Assembly: GCA_015057705.1 (NCBI GenBank)
Contig: SVDU01000030.1
Coordinates: forward strand, 1 to 53,401
Length of the DNA: 53,401 nt
Direction: 5' to 3'
From: Paenibacillaceae bacterium
GTDB taxonomy: Bacteria; Bacillota; Clostridia; Lachnospirales; Lachnospiraceae
This document shows, piece by piece, positions 25,815 to 33,468 of the stretch. Each line of letters opens with the position of its first letter. Within the stretch, counting starts at the first letter, position 1. A program made the translations under genes and the position numbers. The notes below the pieces were generated by a model. It did not search any database. It was not told where the DNA came from and saw only the letters and a program-made list of their open reading frames with translations.

Positions 25815-25919
25815 TTAATATGGTTTTTTTCCAAAATGGCGATGAAATGCACTGCGTGCTATGCCAGTGCTTCGTTTAAACATCCGACTAAAATGAAGAG
25901 CATCCTCATAACCAATTCG
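25815..25919 (-). pseudogene. AraC-family regulator remnant (C-terminal end)
   Basis: Thirty-four codons read RIGYEDALHFSRMFKRSTGI...FHRHFGKKPY and stop. This is the second helix-turn-helix of an AraC regulator. The codon just upstream is a stop and no further AraC sequence was seen. Such regulators commonly sit upstream of siderophore-binding proteins, so this fits the adjacent relic. Confidence 0.7.
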
Positions 25920-25943
25920 TTATGAAGCATTACAGCTGATAAG

Positions 25944-25960
25944 TTAGTTTTAGCTAACTA
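25944..25960. promoter_or_regulatory. Possible iron-box (DtxR/IdeR-like) palindrome
   Basis: TTAGTTTTAGCTAACTA resembles the left 17 bases of the TTAGGTTAGGCTAACCTAA iron box, with four differences, and sits upstream of the AraC and siderophore relics. Weak evidence. Confidence 0.25.
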
Positions 25961-26046
25961 TTTTAGTATACTATAGCATAAGTTTCGGAAATAGGCAATT
26001 TATTTGCCATTATCCATTGACTGCAAACTCATTTGTATAAACAACT

Positions 26047-26091
26047 AAAAAATGCAGGATAAAGGAAGAATTACAATTCCCTCATCCTGCA
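26047..26091 (-). terminator. Terminator of the GH18 gene
   Basis: TGCAGGAT pairs with ATCCTGCA, with an inner GAATT/AATTC stem; the minus strand continues TTTTTT. The original 3' end of the interrupted gene is thus preserved. Confidence 0.85.
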
Positions 26092-26101
26092 ATCACTATC
26101 T

Positions 26102-26536
26102 CTAATCCCCAACCTTCCTTGCCACAAACATCTGGCTCAACGCCAGCCAATTAGCCCGAAAGAACTGCATGATCTGCCAATATCCAGCTCCCGTTAAACC
26201 ATATTCTTTTATAAGGTCAAATTTAGCCTTATAACTCCTCACATCCTCAAACCAGACTTCGTGTTCAACTCCATACTTCCAATAACGGAAAAATGGTGAC
26301 ATGGCCTCTTCATCAAACTGAATTTCTGCACCATTTTCAATTGCAATCTGGACCGCTTCCAGGTTGCTTACGGTTTCTGCCCTGGTGACTCCCCGCTCAT
26401 AAGGAAGCGGCCAGTCATATCCGTAATTCGGGATTCCCAGACTGATCTTATATAATGGAATTTCAGTTATTGCGTAGTCTACCACTTTTCTGACCATATT
26501 AATTGGTGCTACTGCCATGGGTGGGCCGTATGTATA
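26102..26536 (-). pseudogene. 3' part of a GH18 spore-type peptidoglycan hydrolase
   Basis: About 145 codons ending in a natural stop and terminator. The text starts YTYGPPMAVAPINMVRKVVDYA, then LGIPNYGYDWPLPYERG, VWFEDVRSYKAKFDLIKEYGLTGAGYWQI. This is the C-terminal half of the glycosyl hydrolase 18 barrel of YaaH/SleL-type spore cortex-lytic enzymes. The catalytic DxxDxE region and any LysM repeats are missing. Homology stops at about 26536, where prophage-side sequence begins. The 5' part should be beyond the right edge of the prophage. An internal ATG at 26518 is unlikely to give a working enzyme. Confidence 0.85.
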
Positions 26537-26543
26537 TGGGCCG
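26522..26543. other. Probable phage attachment region (one end)
   Basis: The host GH18 reading ends here. TGGGCCG occurs twice as a direct repeat (26522-26528 and 26537-26543) around TATGTATA. The exact core can only be fixed by comparison with the other prophage end, which is outside the window. Confidence 0.45.
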
Positions 26544-26676
26544 ACAAGATATAGGTAACCTTAATTTTACTTATTATAATCAAATTTGGGCTGACAATAT
26601 CTGCAAAATGACTTGATATCTAGGTATAAATATTTCATAACTAAATTAATTGTAAATAATGTCATATTTGGATAAA

Positions 26677-27510
26677 TCACAAATAATCTTCGATATACCA
26701 ATCACAACTCAATAACGCTTCATACAAAGCTGTCTTCCAAGAATTGCTATCAACTTCATTAAAACTCTCATACATCATCTGTAGATGTTCCTTAACATTG
26801 CTTACCCCTGCCTTCTTTTTTAATGTTCTCATATAAAGTTCTATATCATTTAATTCCTTTGCCGCATGTGTGCTGTATAACTTTCCAAGTTCAAAAACTT
26901 CAAAACTTTTCTGAATTCTTTTACCCGTCACTATTTCCATTTCTTCTAATGGTATTTCTACAAAATATTCAACTACTGGAGGCAAAGATTTATTTATCAT
27001 AGCATACAACCAGCGTATTTTACCGTAATTGTCATAATAAGGATGCCAAAGTTCTTCTTCCTTCACTTTAGCATCAAATGTATCTTTATTACTATTACAA
27101 TCCCTACATGCAGGAATCAAATTCACTGGGGTTACCACTGTCGATGCATATTGGGATTTTGGTAAATAATGATCTAAAGTTGCAACATCACGTACGCCAC
27201 AAAAAGGACATATTTGTACAGAATTTAACAACTTATTATAGTAAATCCTTCCTGGCTGATTTAAGTTCACCATTCTATATGTATAGATTTTTTTCATTTC
27301 GTCAATAGGCACATATCCATTAATCAATTTCTTTTTAGGAAATTCAGTGAGCGTATGTTTAGTTGCTTTATCTTGATATACCTTTTCATCTTGAACAATT
27401 TCTGCTGTACATGCTTCTAACTGGCACTTTAAATGTTGATCAGAAACTTTACTAATGCATTTATTGAAAATATCTTTTACCTTTTCATTAGGGGGTTCTA
27501 CTCTATTCAT
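26677..27510 (-). CDS. ptuB: PtuB-like HNH endonuclease (Septu-type defence)
   Basis: 277 residues. The HNH core is at 101-145: CPFC zinc pair (101-104), LDHYLPKSQY with Asp113-His114, VNLIPACRDCNSNK with Asn130 and the second CxxC (135-138). This matches PtuB, the nuclease of Septu anti-phage systems. It overlaps the ATPase gene upstream by eight bases, so the two are co-translated. The region is clearly more AT-rich than the phage structural genes, which suggests separate acquisition. Target and trigger are unknown. Confidence 0.75.
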   Translation of the reverse strand: MNRVEPPNEKVKDIFNKCISKVSDQHLKCQLEACTAEIVQDEKVYQDKATKHTLTEFPKKKLINGYVPIDEMKKIYTYRMVNLNQPGRIYYNKLLNSVQICPFCGVRDVATLDHYLPKSQYASTVVTPVNLIPACRDCNSNKDTFDAKVKEEELWHPYYDNYGKIRWLYAMINKSLPPVVEYFVEIPLEEMEIVTGKRIQKSFEVFELGKLYSTHAAKELNDIELYMRTLKKKAGVSNVKEHLQMMYESFNEVDSNSWKTALYEALLSCDWYIEDYL

Positions 27511-28837
27511 AAGAATTTTCCTTATTTTTATTAACTAACATTGATCGTAATATTGCTTGAGCCTCAAATCCTAACTGATTATCAAATTCTTCCATAACTT
27601 CTTCAAATGTATCACATTTCTCAACACAATCTGCAAGCATTTTATGTACTCCCGATTCTGTTACTTCATGTCTGAATACTTCACTTGTAAGAACTCCTAA
27701 ATTCTCACCAAAGCATTCTATTTGCAAACGTTCTATCATCACATTAGTACCATACCTTCTTAATTTCCAAACGCATGTTTGAGGAACTTCTTGTAAGACT
27801 ACTGGAGAATGTGTCGCAACAATTGCAACACCATTTCTATTTATAAGCAATTCTGACAACGCGCGCGTAAATGCTGCTAACAATGGCGGGTGAAGATGTA
27901 CTTCTGGCTCATCAATTAAAACTAAGGTTCGTTCTTCAACTCTAGTTACCAAACTAGAAAGTGTCAATAATACTATTTTATGACCACTGCTTAATTTATC
28001 AAATACTCTATTTGCATTACTAATCATAATTTCTGCCTTACCCGCATCAGTTATATCTTCTGGATAACCTTCTAATATTTCTGATATACTATTTGCTTTA
28101 AATATTGGATCTGAGCTTAAAAGATTTATTATACGTTTCCACAAGTTTAATTTTGAATTGGAAAAGCAAATCTTTAAAGTTTCGGCAAACTCTTGTGTTA
28201 AATCCTCGACTTTCTTATTTAATAAGCTATCAGAATCATCTTCTCTCCTTTTGAGTCCAATATAACTGTATTTAATACTTTCTCCATTGCTATCCAATGG
28301 TATATCATAATCAAATGCGCTAAATGAAACAAAAACAATGCCAGCAAAGATTCTTCTAATATCTTTAATCTCATTATTGCTATTTATTTCATAAAACATT
28401 CCATCATTTAAAATTATTGACTTAACCATATTAGTTAGTAAACGGGTCTTCCCTACTCCATTTCGGCCAATTATTACATGTACATTTGTAGGTGGCTTTG
28501 AATTAGGATGCACTTCAAAATGAAGTTCAATATCATTTTCCCACTCATATTGACTTTTTATTTTATAATTAAAATTATACTCAGATAATCTTGCCCTCCC
28601 AATTGCTAGGCGATGAAATTGCCCTAAAACAGTGGTTTGAGCTATATCTCTCATTAAAGAATTTTGGGTCACATCATGGTTTTTATTGGACCAATACATA
28701 TTATTATCAAACGCAATATCTTTCAAAGCGCTTAATATTTCATCTCGAATATCCCCGCCTAAAGAGTTTAATTCAATATAATATTCATCACTTTGACCTA
28801 AAGAGAAAAATCGTACCCAAGAATCCTTAAAAACCAA
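27503..28837 (-). CDS. ptuA: PtuA-like ATPase, probably 5'-truncated
   Basis: 444 residues as read. SMC/OLD-like ATPase with Walker A GRNGVGKT (124-131), signature-like KLSSGHKIVLL (281-291), Walker B LVLIDEPEVHLHP (305-317) and switch His in ATHSP (341-345). With the HNH partner this gives the PtuA-PtuB pair. The frame opens with a TTG, has no ribosome binding site and begins directly at WVRFFSLGQSDEYY. In relatives I expect that phrase after a further N-terminal region. Only 16 bases separate it from an equally start-less gene on the other strand. A truncated, possibly inactive protein is likely. Confidence 0.72.
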   Translation of the reverse strand: MVFKDSWVRFFSLGQSDEYYIELNSLGGDIRDEILSALKDIAFDNNMYWSNKNHDVTQNSLMRDIAQTTVLGQFHRLAIGRARLSEYNFNYKIKSQYEWENDIELHFEVHPNSKPPTNVHVIIGRNGVGKTRLLTNMVKSIILNDGMFYEINSNNEIKDIRRIFAGIVFVSFSAFDYDIPLDSNGESIKYSYIGLKRREDDSDSLLNKKVEDLTQEFAETLKICFSNSKLNLWKRIINLLSSDPIFKANSISEILEGYPEDITDAGKAEIMISNANRVFDKLSSGHKIVLLTLSSLVTRVEERTLVLIDEPEVHLHPPLLAAFTRALSELLINRNGVAIVATHSPVVLQEVPQTCVWKLRRYGTNVMIERLQIECFGENLGVLTSEVFRHEVTESGVHKMLADCVEKCDTFEEVMEEFDNQLGFEAQAILRSMLVNKNKENSYE

Positions 28838-28853
28838 TCAAATTGTTAGTAGC

Positions 28854-29336
28854 TTGTTTGATGTATTAGAAAACAGCATTGATTCGGAACAACTGATAAG
28901 GAGAATTTCACCATACGGGAAAAGAACGATAACCCATTATAGAGATTGGTTAAAGGAATTGAAAAACAACGCCGTAAAGTTAGAAATGTATTGGTGTGAT
29001 GAATCTGCAGAAGTAAGGAAACTTGACATTAGATATTCAAAGGTCGAAAGTATTATATACACTCTCGATAGGCTTGAAGAAATATCTAACGAAAACAGGG
29101 TAATAAATGGCGTTCTTACCGGTATCAATATAAGAAGAAATACATTCGAATTGAATTCAGAAGACGGAATTATAAAAGGCACCAGTACTCCAGAAACATT
29201 AATAAAAATATCACAAAAGTTAGGCCTCGAGATACAAACTGAAATGATTGTTAGTACGCTCAAGACAGATAATTATGTGGATAAAAAAATGTGGTATCTC
29301 GTTGATACTTTGGAGGATAAATTAAATATTGATTGA
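28854..29336 (+). CDS. Unrecognised gene facing ptuA, start missing
   Basis: 160 codons from a TTG, with no ATG near the 5' end and no ribosome binding site. The frame is open back to 28797, inside ptuA. The text (ISPYGKRTITHYRDWLKEL, VESIIYTLDRLEEI, INIRRNTFELNSEDGIIKGTSTPETL) has the even composition of a real mixed alpha-beta protein. I do not recognise the family. It is AT-rich like ptuAB and has a good terminator. It is probably the 3' part of a longer gene cut at the same point as ptuA. Confidence 0.5.
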   Translation: MFDVLENSIDSEQLIRRISPYGKRTITHYRDWLKELKNNAVKLEMYWCDESAEVRKLDIRYSKVESIIYTLDRLEEISNENRVINGVLTGINIRRNTFELNSEDGIIKGTSTPETLIKISQKLGLEIQTEMIVSTLKTDNYVDKKMWYLVDTLEDKLNID

Positions 29337-29341
29337 GTTTC

Positions 29342-29369
29342 AGGTGGACCTAGTAATGAAAGTCCACCT
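29342..29369. terminator. Bidirectional terminator
   Basis: AGGTGGAC pairs with GTCCACCT over a 12-base loop; TGTTGTTTT follows on the plus strand. It separates the unknown plus-strand gene from the amidase gene. Confidence 0.8.
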
Positions 29370-29376
29370 TGTTGTT

Positions 29377-30219
29377 TTATTCAATCATCCCCTTATATTC
29401 TAAGGCCCCATCACTCAAAGTAGAGACTAATATTTCACCTGTAACCATCTTACCATTAGCAGCCACGGCATAGATCTTTCCGGAATTCTCAACCAGCTGT
29501 GATTTACACATAGTCCCGTCCGGTCCGAAGTAGTACCATGCACTGTTATACTGATACCAGACGTTTGTTACCATGATCCCGGCTGCATTAAACCAGTACC
29601 ACTTATCTCCTACCTTTACCCAATCATTTTGTACTGGCAGACCGGTATCCCCATTGTAATACATCCAACCATCTGTAACCTGTACCCAACCAGATGATTT
29701 CTTGACTTCTATGCCCAGCAAAGCCGCCTTAAATGCTTCCCATGTATGGTCAGTGTGATTATAGACATAAGGGTTCGGACAGATCTTCCCAGTCACGTCA
29801 TAATGCCGGATCACATTATCTGCAGGTATGTTATACTTCGCCATCAGCTCCTTAGTTAATTCAATGGCTGCCTGCACTGTTGCATCTTCAAAATACCAAT
29901 CCCGACTTGTATCTGCTTTACTTCCCCTATTCCGGACACACATTTCAATGCCCAGGCTGTTGCCATTTCGACATTCCGGATGTACATATTTCTTTGCTCC
30001 GCAGTGCCATGCAATATTCTTGTCCTCAACGGACTGCCAGATCTCCCCTCCAAATCCTGCGTAGTAGTGGGCGCTGGCGCCAACATACTGTGAAGCATAG
30101 TATTTACAGTTAGCCTCTGCTCCTCCCAACGCTCCCACATAATGAATTACGATATATTTAATACGGCTTAATTCGCCGCTGCTGTAGTTATAGGGTGTAA
30201 GTAATTTATTGATCTGCAT
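29377..30219 (-). CDS. Phage endolysin: N-acetylmuramoyl-L-alanine amidase with wall-binding repeats
   Basis: About 280 residues from the ATG at 30219, with GGAGG just before. The N-terminal amidase_2 domain (to about 165) has the zinc ligands in YIVIHYVGALGG, the NIAWHCGAKKY region, VIRHYDVTGKICPNP. C-terminal choline-binding-type repeats (GWMYYNGDTGLPV, KWYWFNAAGIMV, AWYYFGPDGTM) anchor it to the wall. It cuts the bond between MurNAc and the stem peptide to release phage. It follows the holin gene in the same direction. Confidence 0.93.
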   Translation of the reverse strand: MQINKLLTPYNYSSGELSRIKYIVIHYVGALGGAEANCKYYASQYVGASAHYYAGFGGEIWQSVEDKNIAWHCGAKKYVHPECRNGNSLGIEMCVRNRGSKADTSRDWYFEDATVQAAIELTKELMAKYNIPADNVIRHYDVTGKICPNPYVYNHTDHTWEAFKAALLGIEVKKSSGWVQVTDGWMYYNGDTGLPVQNDWVKVGDKWYWFNAAGIMVTNVWYQYNSAWYYFGPDGTMCKSQLVENSGKIYAVAANGKMVTGEILVSTLSDGALEYKGMIE

Positions 30220-30238
30220 GTTATTTTCCTCCATTCCA

Positions 30239-30265
30239 AAAAGGACCCAGGTTTACCCCAGGTCC
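30239..30265 (-). terminator. Possible terminator between holin and amidase
   Basis: GGACC and GGTCC pair at the ends with an imperfect inner GG/CC helix; TTTTTGG follows on the minus strand. It could reduce amidase transcription relative to holin. Confidence 0.5.
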
Positions 30266-30287
30266 ATAAAGTTGTGACATTACAACC

Positions 30288-30304
30288 GTTGCGACGGTCG
30301 CAAC
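30288..30304. repeat. 17-bp palindrome, copy A
   Basis: GTTGCGACGGTCGCAAC: two 8-base arms around one base. Its complement is identical to the site at 47347. It lies three bases past the holin stop. Function unknown. Confidence 0.75.
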
Positions 30305-30307
30305 AGA

Positions 30308-30736
30308 TTAAGTGTTATCCGGCAGCTCGTCCGTGTACTGTGTAAGAAATTTCTTTACAGTCTCCCACAACCGTTTCACCGGCAGACCGCACAGAGTCAT
30401 GTTTTTAAGAATACTCACCAGCTCATATGCTATGTACAGAAGTCCGAAGAACTCAGCCACTCCAATGGCACTAACTGGCAGATATTCCCGGATCGCTTCC
30501 GGAATGAAGCCGATCAGATTTAAGTGTACAATTCGATCAAGTATCAGTAGAAACGCCAGGGAAGCTACCATGGAGATCTTCCGGATCGCACCGTCAATGC
30601 CAAAACAGCTGTTAAATTCATGCTCCTTAATTGCTCTGATGCAGCCGAAGCAGGTATCCATGACCACTGCTAAAATAACCATTTTAATAATCGGGCTTCC
30701 CCATGCCAGGGCAAGCAATTCTGTAATTCTATCCAT
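30308..30736 (-). CDS. Phage holin (holin_4/toxin-secretion type)
   Basis: About 142 residues from the ATG at 30736, chosen for the GTGAGG site. Three to four hydrophobic helices: IIKMVILAVVMDTCFGCI, MVASLAFLLILDRIVHL and IGVAEFFGLLYIAYELVSI. This is the layout of the holin family that includes clostridial phage holins and TcdE-like proteins. It opens the membrane so the amidase encoded next can reach the wall. Confidence 0.88.
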   Translation of the reverse strand: MDRITELLALAWGSPIIKMVILAVVMDTCFGCIRAIKEHEFNSCFGIDGAIRKISMVASLAFLLILDRIVHLNLIGFIPEAIREYLPVSAIGVAEFFGLLYIAYELVSILKNMTLCGLPVKRLWETVKKFLTQYTDELPDNT

Positions 30737-30757
30737 TTTTATTTTCCTCACTCTTTC

Positions 30758-30889
30758 TTATTTTTTAGTTGACAGGATCTCCTGTTTCTCTGTGTCTGTA
30801 ATCCAGCCCCTTCTAACCGCATTGGCCAGCATAGTGACCGTCAGCGGTCCTTTACCGGTCGCATACAATCTCATTAATGTTTCAAACAT
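30758..30889 (-). CDS. xkdX: XkdX-family small phage protein
   Basis: 43 residues: MFETLMRLYATGKGPLTV then NAVRRGWITDTEKQEIL. This matches the XkdX family, a small protein found between tail fibres and holin in PBSX-like phages; function unknown. It is two bases downstream of the preceding tail gene. Confidence 0.85.
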   Translation of the reverse strand: MFETLMRLYATGKGPLTVTMLANAVRRGWITDTEKQEILSTKK

Positions 30890-30891
30890 AA

Positions 30892-31191
30892 TTACCCCTC
30901 CAAACCAGATAAAATTAGCGTATTGACTGTTGCTCTTAAGGATTCCATTTCCTGATCTGTGCTCATTACTAAATCAATGACTGTCTCGGCACCATTTTCA
31001 CCCACTCTATAAAAAACGCCATCACGGTATCGATCTCCAGCTTGACAAGGATATTGTAAACAATCCACTGAAAAAGCTTTATCTCCATATGCGGCCCTAG
31101 ATAACCAGTTTGCCATTTCATAATTATCACACACAATAATATTCTTTATCTCTTCCTCAAAAATCTGAGCAAATACTTGATGTACAACCAT
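30892..31191 (-). CDS. Hypothetical phage tail-region protein
   Basis: 99 residues, no family recognised. Acidic, mixed alpha-beta, with EIKNIIVCDNYEMANWLSRAAYG and a C-terminal helix (MSTDQEMESLRATVNTLILSG). Its place between the tail fibre and XkdX suggests a tail-fibre-associated or minor tail protein. Confidence 0.6.
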   Translation of the reverse strand: MVVHQVFAQIFEEEIKNIIVCDNYEMANWLSRAAYGDKAFSVDCLQYPCQAGDRYRDGVFYRVGENGAETVIDLVMSTDQEMESLRATVNTLILSGLEG

Positions 31192-31209
31192 AAATCAATC
31201 CTCCTTAGA

Positions 31210-32619
31210 TTAATAACCCCATCTTACAATACATATGCCAGACCCGCCGTTGGAACCTCGTATCCCATTCTCGTCTGACCAACCACACCAGCCGCCACCT
31301 CCGCCACCTCCTGTATTGGCTGCACCAGCTGAACCAGCATTCCAACCATCTCTACCATTACCACCTCCACCACTGCCGCCAACACCTCTATAAGATACCC
31401 CTTCATAACCATTACCACCACCTCCGCCTCCGCCAGCATACAGTGTACCATTTGGTTCTCCAAAAGCTCTAGTGGTCGTATGTTGCCCCAGACCATAATT
31501 ACTATCCGCTCTTCCTCCATTACCACCGTCAGAACCACCATCCCCACCAGGGTAGCCAGCTTTGCGATAAGTTCCACGACCGCCGCCAGAACCTCCATTG
31601 CGGTAAGTTGTCCCACCTGCTACTGAATAACTACCAAAGGTTGTGTTCCCTCCATTGTTAGGATAACCATTTGTATTAAGACCACCACCAGCCCCTATAG
31701 ATACCGCAATGGTCTGTCCTGGAGTTACTGGTATATTCCAATGTGTTGCAGTATACCCGCCGCCACCGCCACCTCCTGCTTCGAAGTTTCCACTTCGATC
31801 ACCATAACCACCAGCAGCTCCTCCTCCTACAAGGAATACATTAACTGCATATACTTTTGCCGGTACCGTAAAAACTCCTGAAGATGTGAATGTTTGGATA
31901 CCTGTAATCGATATGTTATTAATTGAGCTTTGCACATATCCACCATAATTTCTACCAAAATTTGTAGTTATGTAGTTCCACGCTCTGAAATACCATATAC
32001 CCTCTGCTAATTGATTTGACGCCCATGTTCCTGCCCCCTCATAAAACAAAGTACCGTCCCCAGCATGTGCAGGATAGCTACCTTGTTTGCACATCACACG
32101 TATACCAGACCAAGGGCCCACTGATGGTAATGCCCAGGATGCAATAATTTGTTGAGTTGCATACTGGGCTAAACTAAAAGACGCTACACTTTGTATCGTT
32201 AACGTTCCGGTAATTTTACTCCCATTTACCCAGGCAGTCTGACCACTTAGTATATGTCCTGCAGAAGCTGTTCCTCCAGTCTGGCTCGCTAAGCTATTAG
32301 CTATAACCTTTCCGGAACCATTATGGTATCCTGCAGGAATTGTATAACTTCCTCCCGCGTTGAGTGTCTGGTTTACCGCTCCCTGGTTTACCATACTTCC
32401 TGTTCTTTTATTTTTAGGATTAGTGTTATAATAGGTTTTACCAGTCAGTACTTGGCTATCTGCAGCATCTCCGGTTAGCTCCAGTGTTCCTTCCGCCATC
32501 TCATCATCAGAATCATTAGTGATAGCAGTATAACCCTTTAACAGCTCTGCCCTCGTAGCTGTACACTCTTCTGACCCTGCCCCAGCTCCACCAGCTCCGG
32601 AAATAATCATTTTACCCAT
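31210..32619 (-). CDS. Glycine-rich phage tail fibre/adhesin
   Basis: About 469 residues from the ATG at 32619 with GAGAGGAG. The N-terminal half has short repeats of the tail-fibre type (ELLKGYTAITNDSDDEMAEGTLE, QVLTGKTYYN, ILSGQTAWVNGSKITGTL). The C-terminal half (about 280-470) has at least four runs of six or seven Gly between aromatic or polar residues. Such sequences can form polyglycine-II-type bundles, as in known phage adhesin tips. It is the best candidate for the host receptor-binding protein. Confidence 0.82.
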   Translation of the reverse strand: MGKMIISGAGGAGAGSEECTATRAELLKGYTAITNDSDDEMAEGTLELTGDAADSQVLTGKTYYNTNPKNKRTGSMVNQGAVNQTLNAGGSYTIPAGYHNGSGKVIANSLASQTGGTASAGHILSGQTAWVNGSKITGTLTIQSVASFSLAQYATQQIIASWALPSVGPWSGIRVMCKQGSYPAHAGDGTLFYEGAGTWASNQLAEGIWYFRAWNYITTNFGRNYGGYVQSSINNISITGIQTFTSSGVFTVPAKVYAVNVFLVGGGAAGGYGDRSGNFEAGGGGGGGYTATHWNIPVTPGQTIAVSIGAGGGLNTNGYPNNGGNTTFGSYSVAGGTTYRNGGSGGGRGTYRKAGYPGGDGGSDGGNGGRADSNYGLGQHTTTRAFGEPNGTLYAGGGGGGGNGYEGVSYRGVGGSGGGGNGRDGWNAGSAGAANTGGGGGGGWCGWSDENGIRGSNGGSGICIVRWGY

Positions 32620-33046
32620 TTGCACTCACTCCTCTCAGATATACACTAAAGTCTTCAGTTGGCTTTTTCTCCCCACAATAAAAGGTTACATATCCATCTT
32701 CAGTCTCTCCATCGGTTATCATTCCGGCCAGTTTTCTTCTAAGTTTCACTGCTCTTGGTTCCAGATTTTTAGGTGTGCAAGGGCTTAATATCGGATTGTC
32801 AGTTGCTTTAATTCCTGCTACAGCTACTTTCTGGCTATAGGGAACCGTATTGCTCCACCCATCGACTGGAAGATTTATCTCGATTGGCTGTTCATGCTGC
32901 TCCTGTACCATTTTGTTATAAAAGGTATTATTGAAAAGCTGTTCTATTTCAACTGCCATCTCCTGACCATCTGCCAGAGATTCTCTATCCCACTTCCGTA
33001 TTTCCGTTGAATATTCCAGTGGATTTTTTATATTGCAAAATGCCAT
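32612..33046 (-). CDS. Hypothetical phage tail protein
   Basis: 144 residues. The text VDGWSNTVPYSQKVAVAGIKATDNPILSP and VTFYCGEKKPTEDFSVYLRGV is common in short proteins linked to tail fibres in clostridial phages. I infer a baseplate or tail-fibre accessory role. AGGAGGTG precedes the ATG. The end overlaps the adhesin start by eight bases. Confidence 0.65.
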   Translation of the reverse strand: MAFCNIKNPLEYSTEIRKWDRESLADGQEMAVEIEQLFNNTFYNKMVQEQHEQPIEINLPVDGWSNTVPYSQKVAVAGIKATDNPILSPCTPKNLEPRAVKLRRKLAGMITDGETEDGYVTFYCGEKKPTEDFSVYLRGVSANG

Positions 33047-33057
33047 TAATACACCTC

Positions 33058-33453
33058 CTAAAAGATTTCATCCATATCATAAATCTGGGGGATATCTGCA
33101 TCCTTCCCTTTGCGCATGAATGTCCGATAGGCAACCAGATCTCCATCTGAATCAAAAAGACCCATTTCCGATATTTCTTTTCCAGTCAGCTCCCCTTTTT
33201 CCAAGGTAGCCGTATACCGGCAGGTTGTTTCCACTTCGTTTACATAGGAGTGGGCCTCTATCGGCTTTTTTAACAATTCACTATAAAGTCCGATTTCATT
33301 ACCGGTTGTGGCTTTTGGCTGCCCATTTTCATTTACGCCACCATCTCCCCAGGCCATGTGAGTAATCACCGAAAGCGTCATATCCCCGGCGTGGGCCTTG
33401 CAGAATTTTTTCCTACCGGTCACGGTAATAACTCCCTTTGTTGTGTCTGCCAT
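33058..33453 (-). CDS. Phage tail fibre/collar N-terminal-domain protein
   Basis: About 131 residues from the ATG at 33453. TKGVITVTGRKKFCKAHAGD...ITHMAWGDGGVNENGQPKA and ISEMGLFDSDGDLVAYRTF correspond to the N-terminal domain that attaches tail fibres to the baseplate. Here the domain stands alone, so the receptor-binding parts are in separate proteins downstream. Confidence 0.82.
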   Translation of the reverse strand: MADTTKGVITVTGRKKFCKAHAGDMTLSVITHMAWGDGGVNENGQPKATTGNEIGLYSELLKKPIEAHSYVNEVETTCRYTATLEKGELTGKEISEMGLFDSDGDLVAYRTFMRKGKDADIPQIYDMDEIF

Positions 33454-33468
33454 TATCCTCACCCTTTC

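Noticed and set aside
26677-29336. PtuAB retron
   Set aside because: No reverse transcriptase or msr-msd-like structure is present nearby.
31224-31616. Second minus-strand frame inside the Gly-rich fibre gene
   Set aside because: Off-frame reading of GGT/GGA repeats giving Val/Glu/Met-rich text; not a gene.
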